Positions 43,770 to 56,600 of a stretch of DNA of 64,000 nt are shown here, piece after piece. The notes under the pieces are model-generated. The model did no database searches. It was not told the origin of the DNA and saw nothing but the letters and a program-made list of their open reading frames with translations. The translations under genes were made by a program, and so were the position numbers. The DNA is from Zygnema cylindricum (taxonomy: Eukaryota; Streptophyta; Zygnematophyceae; Zygnematales; Zygnemataceae). Where the stretch lies: the NCBI GenBank assembly GCA_037447655.1, contig JBBHKE010001201.1, positions 79,770-143,769 on the forward strand, in the 5' to 3' direction. Position 1 is the first letter of the stretch. The number at the start of each line of letters is the position of its first letter.

Positions 43770-44390
43770 TACTGGGACAACCGTCTACGCAATCATTTGT
43801 TGACGCCTACACATGAACCATAGCATAGTTCAAAGTGGTGAAAGTAGGCCCATAATATGCCATTAGGCAAACATACAATATGCCCTTAAGACCCATATTG
43901 TATTGGTCGAAAAATAGTTACATGAGTTAGCCATCGATCGATAGAGAATCAACGCGAGTCTTAATTTGAAAACTGACAAAAAAATAATTTCGTGAGTTTT
44001 GAGGTAAAATTTTTTAAACCGTCGGATTAGAAGATCGGACGGTCGTTGATCAAAGTAGCGACCTAAGAAGATCACGAACAGCCCATAACACAACTACGAT
44101 AGATATTCTGCGATTAGCGTCTGCAAATTTGAACGTCCGCGTGTTTTGTTCGCTAAAAAATTTCGTCCGTCGGCATCGCTGCTAACTATGATCATACGTC
44201 AGATTCGTACGTCCGTACAAGAGTGTCCACAGCACACACCCATACAGTATGCCTACTCTACGCGAGTTTAGTGCCAAGTTTTGTGCGCCTACCAAAGGCC
44301 TACCATGAAAACGCCTACTTTTGAACTATGGACATAAGCAATCGCCTACGTCTACAAAATGACATTTGTAGACGCCCACAAGTGGACAAC
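43770..44390. mobile_element. Candidate long-inverted-repeat element
   Basis: GACGCCTACACATG...CATAGTTCAAAGTGGTGAAAGTAGGC on the left has a reverse-complement partner (GCCTACTTTTGAACTATG, then CGCCTACGTCTACAAAATG) ~500 bases away. The arms are about 60 bases and imperfect. No clear target duplication or coding content. Confidence 0.4.
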
Positions 44391-45869
44391 ATAAGCAAAC
44401 TGATTTTTATTTTTTTTCGTGTATTCTCCCAATTGCAAAAAAACAAATGAAAACTTTTGACTCGTGCAACCCATGCTTTCTATTGGTCAATAGGGTAGTA
44501 TTTTGATTAAAAGCAGGTCGCGATTTGATTTCAGTGCAAGTGTGAAGATGAGCTGGAAGTGGGTCGCGATGATAATACTACCAAATCGTCGTACCTTTCA
44601 AGTTCCACGATGACGCAAAATGTATTTGAGTTTTTGCCCATTTTTCGTACGGCGTAATATTTTCAAGTAGGAAGTCCCATTTTTTGTGTCAACGACGGAA
44701 AAAAACCCTTACTTGGACACATGGGGACACGCCCTTAGAGCGTGGTTCCATTAGGCGGTCTCTGTAAACATCAAAAATTCGTTTACTGAAGCGACCATTC
44801 CATTGTGTCGGGTCAATAACCGACATTTATTTTGCGTGGCACACTTTGATTTGGCCATGTTATAGAAGACTACGATTCTGGTAATCTTCAGAGAATCTTT
44901 GATAGCAAATTGTGACCACATATTTTTGCCAGCGAAGGTAAAAAGTGACTTGTACGACGTATTGAATAAAATCTGTACGAGCGGACGAAACTTAAGATGT
45001 GCAAAAGTGTACAAAAATGTCAGAAAGGTCCGTGGATGGCAACAGAAGCGTGAAACAATATCCTACGTCAAAGATTTTCTTACGGCTTCCGGTGGCATCG
45101 CATCCTCCCTGGCGGAAGGCACATGTCATACGCGACGTGTAACCACCTGGTCGCGCGGTCGTCATGGATATTTGTGCACTTTTCCATGAGGCACGATACT
45201 ATTCGTTCAGGCGCTGAGAATTGACCTACTCTGGGTCATTTGTTGCGAACTGAAAGTGTCAGACGACGGCGTATCCGATTATGCATCCGACGGTCCACGT
45301 TTACGCCCATAAAAGTGGAGAATGAAATTCTTCATTTAGTAGCCTTGTTTTTCTGACATTTTTTTTTTCTGGTACGGCACTGTACGAAACAGTACGGCTT
45401 TCAGTAAACAGCGACATTTTTTCCCTTATGGAACCTCATTCTTAATAAAATGACCAATACAGAGTTGCTGACCAGATTTGACAATTTCAAACGCCTCTGA
45501 TAGGCTTGCCTTACAATCAGGAGTCGCAATATCAAACTGCATTTTATTTTGTTCGTCTCAATTGACCATAATAATTTTAGATTATACAAAGATATAGAGG
45601 TTGACTCGGTTGGCTCTCCGTCTGTCTCAACCTCAACCTTTGCTGAAGCTGCAGTTGTTAGGTTCAAAAATTCAAATGTGTAATCGGCCGACGCGCAATA
45701 GCGCTTTTATGAGTCGGCCGTTTAGTTCGGATTTGTTTGACTGTTTTGTCGTTGTTACGTTTCAGTTGGTTTGTCCTGTGACATCACCGTTTCGCGTCGG
45801 TCAAATGTAGTGAATAGTACAATTTGTAGTTTGATGTTTTGTTTAGGCGTCGTTTTTGGCGCGCGTATT
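44391..45869. other. No gene assigned
   Basis: Moderate GC, several frames of 60-96 codons on both strands, none with a domain or a consistent splice pair. Confidence 0.35.
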
Positions 45870-46052
45870 TTACGCAATTAAATGTACGAATCGGTATGTT
45901 ACGTTTTCGTATCGGTCCATCACCAGCCTCGCGCGCTTCTCCTGCATGGCCTTCTGCCCATCGTCGTAGAAAAGTGAAGTCACCCAAAATTGACGTTTCG
46001 CCGTGTAATTCTTAAAAATCTCTAAAATCTCCGATCCCTGTTCAAACTTTAC
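45870..46052 (-). CDS. Possible terminal exon, unidentified
   Basis: After an acceptor TGTGTTTCAG (minus strand) an open frame reads VKFEQGSEILEIFKNYTAKR, then QFWVTSLFYDDGQKAMQEKR and ends VHLIA at TAA. Composition is protein-like and GC-richer than the flanks. I do not recognise the family and could not find an upstream exon. Confidence 0.35.
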   Translation of the reverse strand, partial: VKFEQGSEILEIFKNYTAKRQFWVTSLFYDDGQKAMQEKRARLVMDRYENVTYRFVHLIA

Positions 46053-47119
46053 CTGAAACACATGACAAACCTGTCAATCGGCTGAGTTTCACAGTAATGA
46101 GCAGAACAAATGTCTGTAGTAAGGACTACTAGTATTACGAATTGAACAGAACTAGTTTGACTGAAGCTGATTGGTTGAAAATCCACCGTCTAAATGTTAA
46201 GAAAAGCATACCTCCTCGAGTGTCTCGACTGTTTGTCACTGGATTATTCTCGCTATTTGCTAAGATGATAGGTCGGAACTGGCCATTTTAGGGACATTCT
46301 TGATTACATGCCACGTCACTGTTTAAAATGACCACTCCACTTGTTCCTCCTGGTCAATATTCCACACTTTTCGTGTGGTCCACAGGCCCCACCATCTCCG
46401 CCCCTTTAAAAAACTGCCCGCGAGCATTGACCTGTGAAAATACAAACTCTCATCTAGGCTTTGAGTACATCGGTCGACATCATTTTTTAATTATATTGCA
46501 AAACCATGGGCATTTACTTAACTTTATGTGTGTCACGGAGAGAGGGAGGGAGAGAGAGGGAGAGAGGAAGGGAGAGGGAGGGAGAGGGAGGGAGAGGGAG
46601 GGAGGGAGAGGGAAGAAGAGCCAAATAATTATCAGCTAAGAAAGAGAGGTTGGTGTTCAATTAATAAAATACTCGCACAAAAGAGAGGATAAGGACAATT
46701 AGGGCGGGAACCTCAACACTGTGAACCTTGAAAAAAATGTCAGGTAGAGTGAGGGGAAGGGCGTCGAAGGCGTCTTGTACCAAAGTCGTACGGCTACAAG
46801 GAAGTCATACATCTATTGGGATGTGAGTGTATAACCTAAGACAAAAGTGTCCCGAATCATGAACCAAGACCATAAAAAAAAGCCCAATCCTCAGCCCCAA
46901 TCCTCATCTTCAAGGTTTGGACGTAATGTTGTCTTCACAAAAAGCGTGTATTGTTGTTTTCTTAAAAGTGTTTGTATTAAAGAAAGGCCTACAAAGGCCT
47001 AGAAAATGGAAACAATTATTTGTACGATTGTACAATTGTTTCTACGACGAGCGTAAGCGATCGCGAACTCAAAATAATCTCGAGACATTTAAAACAGGTA
47101 GAGTTACGTTTGCGAGATT
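46053..47119. other. No gene seen; short purine tract
   Basis: Includes a GGGAGGGAGAG tract at 46537-46620. No convincing exon, although a leader exon of the LRR gene could lie here. Confidence 0.4.
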
Positions 47120-47616
47120 TGGGTGGAAAGGGGAAAGGGGGAAAGAGCCCACCTGTGTTACGTATGGTGGTCGATCAATCAAAAGGAAACATATGGAAAA
47201 CGACGGGTGGAAATTAAAAGAAACATGTGTAGTGAGGGGGAGAGAGGGGGCGAGAGGGGAAGCGGGAGAGAGATGGGGGGAGAGGAGAGATGTCACGAAT
47301 AAGGGGAGTGGAGAGGGGAGAAAGAGTAGCAGGAGACAACGAAAGATAAGCAGCGCAATATGTTTGCGATGGAAGTTCTGTCTGTTTTTTTTTGTTTTGG
47401 GGGAAATTTTTGGGTGGCTTTTGTGAAACAATGTGGTGCACTCGTTCATAAGGTCTTCTTGGATTGTACCAATGGAATGTGGGTCGTTTTCTGAGAGGGT
47501 TGGGACTTGTTGGGTAACAAATGGAAAGCGGGTGGTGAGGAGGGTGGAATAGGGAGATTTGACGAAAGAATAAATGGACTTTGTTCACCTGATATGGGTG
47601 CACGTGCGGGGTGCAG

Positions 47617-47697
47617 GGTTTTAAACAATGATTATCGTACAGCATTTGAAGGGAGCATCACGTCGGAGATTGGGAACCTCACAAGATTGAAATACTT
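47617..47697 (+). CDS. LRR exon 1 (81 nt)
   Basis: Reads LNNDYRTAFEGSITSEIGNL then TRLKYL; 27 codons, i.e. 3 more than the others, phase preserved. The acceptor is GGGGTGCAG and the donor GTGAGT. It is less similar to the other four exons than they are to each other, and its intron start lacks their conserved block. Confidence 0.65.
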
Positions 47698-50600
47698 GTG
47701 AGTGAACGTTGCGAGCGAGATGCATCTTCTAGACAAGCCAATAAAAAAGAAAATGGGCAGATGCATGGTGATTGCGAAAGTCCTAAACAAAAACCGAAAT
47801 TTTACATCCTAAGTCTATTCTAGCTGTATTGCATTAAGTCTTATGCTAAATTTTAATTGAATATTGGAATGAACTCGTTTTTTGTCTTCAAATAACTCTT
47901 TCGATGTAAACGAGAAAGAAATAGCTCTCCGTGTCACTGTAGGAGATACATTTAGACATTTGTATTGTGTACAAATTGTAAGTGTTTTCCACAACATCTG
48001 ATGAAGTTGTACCCTTTCCAATTTATAGCACGAACAATCCAAAAAAAAGAAGCCTTATGCCACGAGGCTGTAATATTGGGAAGTAAAAAATTATGAATAA
48101 TGTTATTGATGCAACAAATAGAAAATAAAACAGCAAAATGATAGGCATAAAAATGTTGCAAAACATTTAAACCATAAAAGAATAATGAAATGTATAGCAG
48201 TTTAGTAAGTGTCACATGTTTCAATCCTGATGTGGATAGTCGTCATTAATTAAAATTTAGAAAAAAAGCTACTTCAAGTCTAATAAAAAAGACGTAATTT
48301 AATTGACTAGTTGAAGGATTCGGTGAATATTTGAAAGACACCACTTTATCGTTAAATTTGCAATTTTCATCAGTTTCATTTGGAAATAAAAAACTACCCT
48401 CCAACACAAGATGTAGGTGAAAGTGTACACCTGCTTATGAAGATATAAAAAAAAATATAAATTGGAAAGAGGAGGTAAAAGTCTATATCAATATCGGTAT
48501 GTCAGTGATATCCTTACTTAGGTCGTAGATTATAAGTGTTTTTTCCTACTGCGACAGCAAAATATCTTTCAATCCAATGGTGGACATGGCTGCAAGAGTG
48601 TACCATTTTGGTCAAAGTTCAATATAAATAAGGATTGTATCACGACTATCTTAAATGGGATACAACCAATACTTGTCACTTATTAAAGAGGAAGGTCGAG
48701 ACTTAAAAAAAAAAACTCGATTTTTATCAAGTTTAGTAATTCCTTGTTGTGTTGGAAAACATGAGGCGTGAAAACATAACACCTAGGAACTCATGAATCA
48801 ATGGCCACCAAAATCACGAGAAGTGATTTTAAGTGAAATTATGATATTCATGTTGATGTCATATGGGTGTTTGTAGAACTCATCAACGATGATTCTCCAT
48901 TGGCCAGTAAAATGAGGGAATCCGCACGAAACAAAACGAGGCTAATAATAATGCATTACACTAACAAGAGATATATTGAGGGGAATTCGGCTAATTTCCA
49001 AACTTTCCGAGACAGAGTAATGAAATTTTTATATTTCCCCCCCACTATCGCATCTTCTGGTAAACTGGCAAGTTTCTTCCCCTTGGTCAATTGCTTTCTT
49101 TCGTTAATATACTGGACCTCCTCAAATGCTACGTAATCAACCACGGATCTATACTCCTGTTCACATATTAATTTCCACTTTGTTTTCCTACCTCCAGACA
49201 GGCTTGCTTCGGCATGCGGCAGCAGGTCCTTAACCGAATTTCCACGCGCTAATCGTAATAGTAAAAAAACGTTCTTTCGCTTCCTGGACATAGTATTGAA
49301 ATTTTACAATTTTCTCACTTATTGGATCATATGATGAACCTGGCAAGTTTCTTCCCCTTTATTTCTCAATTTTTTCTTTGAACTTTGGTCACATCTTCTT
49401 TTTACTTAAATTTATCCGCAATCTATTTCAAGCGGTATTCTTATAATGACTATTTAGAGGATTTGATAATGATAGAGAACTCAAGGTGACTTGATTTTCG
49501 GAATTTCCCTTGAAAATAGATCGAGTGAAAAAATCAGCCCTTAGCCTGCAACATCTTTGTCATCCTCCAAATCTGATTTCTTCAAATTCGTGAATTCCAC
49601 TTGCTCATGTTTCTCGTGGAAATCAACGTCAATTTCTTATTTTCTCAAGAAATCCATCATGGATTTCAACTTCTCGTGAATTTTACATTTTGGGATTCTT
49701 TCACCATCATCCACTTTGGATAGACGAAACATGTTACCGTTCGAGCCATCGCCCGTTAAGATTTTGTCAACTAATTGGGGTAAATTTTCCTTCCTTTGAG
49801 TCTTTTCCAAATACATGCCTCAAATCCTTAAACCTTGACAGCCTCAAACCCTCAAGAACAGCACCACCGGCACATGCCCCATGCCCGTCGACAACTCATC
49901 TCAGTTTTTGTCCTTGAAGACCAAAGTCAATCTTTGATTACAAACATACTTTGGCGCTAGTATGGTACCGCCCCACAATGATATCTTATACTTAGTGCAT
50001 TGAATCATGGCAATAACTATCTCTCATAGGGTCCAATTCTTTTTATTTTGCCACTCTATTTAACACGGGTCAATAAAAGGCTGTAATTGCTACTTTATAC
50101 TCCTATTTGAACAATAATCCACAACAGATAACAATACTAACAAATAATAATAATAATAGTAAATTATAACATTAAGAATAATAGATAACTCTAATAATAA
50201 ATAATCGTATTTATGATTTTAATGCATATAAAAATGATACTAATAATGATACTAATATCAATAAAAAATAATAACAATTATGAAAATAAATAATAATGAT
50301 AATCATAGTTATAATAATCATAATAAGCAATAGAAACATCAATAATGGTTGTAATAATAAATAATATTTATACAAAAAAATAGTAATAAATAAGCATAAC
50401 GAGATATTTATAGTATGATAGTAAAATTAATAAAAGAAAAAAAAATATCAATAAGTAATTCATAATTAATAACAATGATTTACAATCACCACTAGTAAAC
50501 CATACATGTTTTTTGTTAAATATAAAAAACGACCATTTTTAATCGTACATAATCAAATATTTGGAAAGATACTTTACTATATATATTTTTTATACTGACC

Positions 50601-53600
50601 TTTAAGATTTTTTCTATTTTATTTTTTAAGGAGCATCTTGTTATAGAGCTTCAATATCTGGTTTCTACTTTAATATAGTAAAATCTATATATAAAAATGT
50701 AAGTGATTTTTTTTCCGATAAAATTGGAAAAACTAAGTAACACCAACGGCAAGGGTAAAGAGGCGAGAGGAGGGGGTACATATGTAATTAAATGTGATGT
50801 TAAAAAATGTGTGTTTATATTTTTGTTTCTTTTCAATTTTATTTTTTTGCTATTCCTTCTTTTTTAAGATTGGCTTTGAGGATGCAATTGTCACAGAAAT
50901 CTACAGGAAAACCAGTTGAGTGGAAGCATTCCATCGTCCATCGGTAACCTGACATCCCTCCAATACTTGTAAGACACGTGGCACTATGGTCTGACACGTG
51001 GCACTATAGTTGTGGTACCAAATTAAAAAATCAATAACATCAAAAATGGTTTAAAAATAGTTTTTGAAAAAATTAGTTTGAAGTTTGTTAAGTGCAATGT
51101 TTTTTATTTAAGCTTTTATTGCGAATAACCTAATTAAATAAAACTACGTGAATTGATGGTGGAAAAAGGGAGGGAGGGGGAGGGGGAGGGGGAGGCAGAA
51201 GGGTTAAAGGGAAAAGTGAGAGAGGGATTGTGGAAGAGAAAGGGACGGGGAGGGGAGGATAGGGAGAGAGGGGAGAGAGGGGGCGAGGAAAGGGTAGGGA
51301 GAGGGAGGTAGAGCAAAATCGAGGGCGTTGGGGAGGTGAGAGGGAGTTTAGAGGAGGCGAAGGAGAGAATGGGAGAGTTGGAGGGGCGAAGAGGCGTGCG
51401 AGTGGGAGAGGTCGGGTTAGAGAGAGTGAGAGGAAGTGGGGGGATAGGGCTCGGGTAAAAGAAAGTGGGAGAAGAGGGGGAGAGTGTGAGGGCGAGGGGT
51501 GGAGAGGGTATATGGGGGAGAGGGGAAGAGGGAGAAATGGGAAGATGGGGAGAGGGGAAGAGGGGAAGAGGGGAAGCGGTGTAACTTGAGAGTGTGGAAG
51601 CGGTGTTTAGGGGGAGAGGAGCCAAAGAGAGAAGAAATAGAAAGGAGAGGCAGAGTGTGTAAAAAGAGTGGAGTGAGGGGAAAAGACGGGTAAATTGCTG
51701 TGAGGGAGAGAGGGGGAAAGAGGTTATTAAATTTGTGTATTTTCTAGGTCTGAATTTATTCTATGTGTTTGTCAGATGGTCTTGTCTAAGTCATCCTTAC
51801 TTGTCGTAGTCACTGGAAGACAGAGATAGCCATGGCTGCCCCCATAGTCAAAAATAAGAAACAGGCAAAAACAGGCAGGAAAACTGATAGGTGGCCAAAA
51901 TGTTGTTCAAAACCGGATTTGAACCTGGGTTTGTGGTTCGCTATGTAGACGTAAGCCTTATCCAATAAGGCGTTACCGAAACGATACACGTGACGGGTTT
52001 CAAAGATATATAAACATTAACGCAACAGCTACTTAACAGTAGACTAACCAAAAGGAGCAATTCATGCATGTACGCGAATCTGAACCATGTAAAATATGTT
52101 TCGATCGGACTGCCGACATTATAGCCGCCACGCGAAGTGAGCTTTTGGCGGCATACGGAGATAGCGTCACGCAGTGCCACGTGGCGCCACATTATTTGAT
52201 ACCGGAGAAGATGGGAGGAGGAACCATGGCTTCCGATTTGACAGGTGTCACCTTGTAGACCTTGTCGTACAATGGACGTACAATAAGTACATCGCCCATT
52301 GTACCTTCTTGTACTTTATAGTGTTCCTTATTGGACTAGGGTTTAGTAGTAGGTAGTCGTGAGTAGGCAGACCAAGACTTAGTGATATTTAGGTACCTCT
52401 GTCTAAGAGAGCTTGTAACTATAAAGGTCATCTTTGACCAGCCATAACTGAATGCTCGGGTGAGCAAATTCAGTGATTCTTTTTGCTGCGGACTCAAGGG
52501 AGTCTAGGAAACACAAGGGTGTAGTCGGTCAGAGGCTTTTGCTTGTCACGGTGGCACTTATTCAGTGGGAAAGTCAAAGTGTGGAATATTGTCCAAAACA
52601 CATATTCAAGCTTTGCATTCTGTGGCGGAACTGAGCACACACAATGTCTTATCTTCACAGGGGTGAAGTTGTATTGGGATTTTGATTATCAAGGGATCAT
52701 TCATTTGGGTTTATATCAACTTGGAGTCTGCACTATCTAGATAAGCTTCTTTTGGATCTGCGAATTCTGTGGGCAATGGAGCCCATAGAATTTCAGAGGT
52801 AAAGGTAGACGTTTAGAGGGCGAAAAATAAATATTAGGAGGGGGAAAGAGGTAGAAGGAGATTGGGAGAGGCGGCTTGGAGGAGAGGGTGAGATGGTGAG
52901 CGTAGGAGTGGGTTATTGCGGGGGGGGGGAGGGAGTGAGAGAATAGAAAGAGAGGAGGGAACGTGATGGTTGGGAATAGAGTTGGGAGAGGGAGTGAGGT
53001 GGACACAGTGAGAGGAAAAGAGGGGAACAAGAGGAGAGGGGAAGAAAGGGTAGGGGGTGAGGGTGAGAGATGGGGAGGAAGTGAAGAATAAGAAGGGGGA
53101 GATGGAGGGGTAGGACTAGGGGAGAAGACGAGAAAAGGAGATTTTTAGGGGGGCGAGGGGAAGAGGGGAAGAGGGTGAAAGAGGAAAAGGAAAAGAAGGG
53201 AGAGGGAGGGGTGAAGGAAGGGGAAGAGGAAGGAGAGATGCAAAGGAAGAGGAGGCGGAGAGGGAGAGAGAGAAAGAGGACGAGTGAAAGTGAGATAGAG
53301 AGAGAACGAGAGGAGGAGAAAAAGGGGGACACAAATTGCAAGAGTGATCGCGAGAGGGAGGGTGGGGGGGCAAGTGAGAGTGAGAGAGGGGAGGGGGAAG
53401 AAGAGAAGGCGAGAGAGGGAGAGAGGAGGAGATGAGTGGAGAATAAGAGGGCAATGGAGACGGAGAAAGAGGGGAGGGAGAGTGAGAGGGAAACAACAGG
53501 GGTGTAGGGGACAAGGGGAGAGAGGGAAAAGTGGGACAAAGAGGGAAAAAGGGGGGGAGATGTGGGAGGGGGAGAGAAGGTGAGGTAAGGGGGAGTTAAA

Positions 53601-56600
53601 TAGAGGGTGAGGTCGATGGAGAGAGAGGGGTCGGAAAGGTGAGAAGGAAAGATGGAATGATGGAGAGAAGGGGGGAGAGAGAGATTTAGAGGGAAATGGA
53701 GAGGGAAAGGAAGAGAGGAAGGTGGCGGGGTCAGGAAGTCAAGAGGGGGAGAGGGTAATAGTGGGAGAAGGAGAGGGGGTGAGCAAGAGTGAGTTAGAGG
53801 CGGAGGGGGAGGGGAGGAAGGGGAATGGGATTGAGGGAGGGAGAGAGGTGGGGAGAGAGAGGGGGGAGAGGTGGATTGTGAGAGGGAGAGAGGACGACAG
53901 GTTGAGAGCAGGAGAGGGGGATATTGATAGGGAGGGGCATAGGAAGAGATAGGGCGAGGGAGATGGGTAGAGAAAAAGGGAGAGAGAGGGGGGGAGAAAG
54001 GGAAAAGAGGGGGAGAGGGGCAAATAGAGGGAGTGAGAGAGATAGATAGAGAAAAGGAGAGAGGAGAAAATAGGTGGGAGGGCGAGATAAGGGGAGAGGC
54101 GGAGATGGGAATAGGAAAAGAGGGCCACAAAGGTAGTGAGGGAGAGAAGGAGAGAGATGGTGGGAGTGAGACAAAAGAAAAGAGGTAAATGGAGAGAGGA
54201 AGAAGGGAAAAATAGGAGAGAGAGAGAGAGAAATGGAGAGGAGTGTGAGAGTAGGAAGGTGGGAGAGGGAGAGGGGGAGACAGAAAAATAAGGTGAGGTC
54301 GATAGGGTACAGAGTGGAAGAGCTGTGGTGAAAGATAGTCGCAGGGGAGGGAGAGGGAGAGGGTAATTTACTAAAAACTTATTAATTGAAACTGAGTTAG
54401 TTCTTAATAATCAATACTTTTTTTGAATACTAATCAACAACAAAAAATCAATACATAACACCCGATACTTGCTAATTGATGTTCAACTCTTAATATATAA
54501 TACTAAAATACTAAAGCTTGTACTTGATAATTGATACAATACTAATAAAATTGCGCTTTATAATTTATGTTGAATACCGAATAATTAGTACTTTATAATT
54601 AAAACTAATATTTAGTACTTAATATTTAATAATTTTCCATTGATAAATATTCAAGATAAAACCCTAAAAAACCCTTAAAAATATAAATGTCACTTCATTC
54701 TATTATCCGATATTAATAAATTGTATTTAGCGATAAAGAATTAACCTGCTATACTTGATAGTTTATACTTTATACCCATTGCTTTTTAATAAATACGTAA
54801 TAATTAATAACTTATAATTATTACGAAATCATTGTGAAGTGATGTTTTACACTCAATGCTTAATAATTATGACTTTATTATTAAAATTCAATTCTTTCAC
54901 TAAATACTTCGATTTCAATATTTCAGTATTATTAATTAGTGAATAATAGATAAAAAGTAATAAGAAAAAACTAATACTAAAAAATTTATAATCAAAATTT
55001 TACAAATAACACAGAATGATTAATTAAAACTTAACACATTATACTTAATACTTTAATACTCAATAAGCGATTTTTCATAGTTATTTCCTTCACATTGTTT
55101 CTCTTTTTTTATGATTAATTTTGGGGATGACTGTTGTCACAGATCTCTACCTTACAACCAGTTGAATGGAAGCATTCCATCATCTATCGGTCAACTGACA
55201 TTTCTCAAATCCTTGTAAGACACGTGACATTGTGGTTGTTTTACAAGTCAATTTTATGGGGGAGAAAAGGAGAGAGGGTGAGAGGAGAGTGAAAGATAGG
55301 GGGCGAGGGAGGAAGGGAGGGGGGAGCGGGGGGAGAGGGTGAGGGCCTAAAGAGAAGGGAAAGGTAGACGGGGAGAGGGGGAGGTGGAGAGAGAAAGTGA
55401 TAGGGAAATAATGAGGGGGAGAGGGAGGAGGAGAAACAGGGGAGAAAAGAGGAACGGGGAGAGGGAAAGAGAGAGAGAGAGGAGGAAAGGGACGAGATGG
55501 AGCGGGAGGAGGAAGGGGAGCAGAATAAGGAGGGAAGAAAGGGTAGTGGGAGGGGTAGAAAGGGTAAAAAAGGGAGAGGGGGAGAGGGGAAGGGAGGGAG
55601 GGAAAGAGAACCATAACATTTTATAACCGCATGATCTTTTTGAAAAAAAAATTACGAACAACCGAATAATAGATAATTACGTGACGATGATGGAAAACGT
55701 GAGGGAGGGGGAAGCATAGGGGAAATGTGGAAGAGGAGAGGGAGAAGGAGAGGGTTGAAGAGGCAAAGGGGAAAAGGGAGGGAGGAGTGGGAGGGGGAAG
55801 TGGAAAAGGGGGAGGGTCAAGAATAAAAGCAGAGGTAGAGGGGGGGATGATGTAGACAAGGGGGAGAAGGAGAGGGGGAGAAAGGGAAAAGGGGAGGGAA
55901 ACGGATAGGGAGAGGGAAAGAGTGAGAGGGAACGGGAGGAGAAGCCATCAAGTGCAGGAGGGAGATGGAGAAAGGTAGGAGGAGAGGGAGGAGGGGGAGG
56001 GTGACGGGAAAGGGGAGAGATAAAGGGGGAGTTTGTGGGGGAGAGAGGGAGAGGGAGATTGGTTGATAAGCAGAGATAAGAGGGAGATGGCGTCGAGGGG
56101 TGAGTGGAAGTGTGAAGAGTGCGAGAGGTGAAGGGAGGGAGATGGAGGGAGAGAGAGAGCAGGAGAGAAAGAGAGTGAGTGGAAGAGAACCTTAGAGGGA
56201 AAAAAGTGAACGGAGGAGATGAAGAGGGGTAGCGGGAGAGGCGAAAGAGTGGGAGACGAAGAGTAGGAGATGGAGAGAGAAGATAATGAAAAAGGCGGAA
56301 AACTTGAGTAGGAGAGACTTGGAGGGTGATAGGGAGGGCAGGAGAGGGTGAGCGCGGGACATAACGAGAGGAAGGTGAGGGGAAAGGGGGAGAGGAAGGG
56401 AGGGGGAGACGAGAAGAAGGTGAGGGGAGAGAGAGGGCAAGAGTGGGAATGGAGAGAGAGATATGGTGGGAGAGGGCGATAAGGGAGAGGGTGAGGAAGT
56501 CAGATTCGAGAGAGAGGGCGAGAGAGAAATCTAGGGTGCGATTGCGAGGACAGGGAGGACATGAGGGAGAGAGAATGGAGGGATAGGGGGAGGTTAGAGG

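Noticed and set aside
43534-45810. Several 60-96 codon frames as genes
   Set aside because: No domain, no splice pairs, and both strands are equally open.
51911-51988. Functional tRNA gene
   Set aside because: The T and anticodon stems mispair; only the B box is intact.
52913-54174. Minus-strand open frames up to 405 codons, Ser/Pro/Leu-rich
   Set aside because: They cover a purine tract in which stops are rare on the pyrimidine strand. All frames are open, and there is no splice or start logic.
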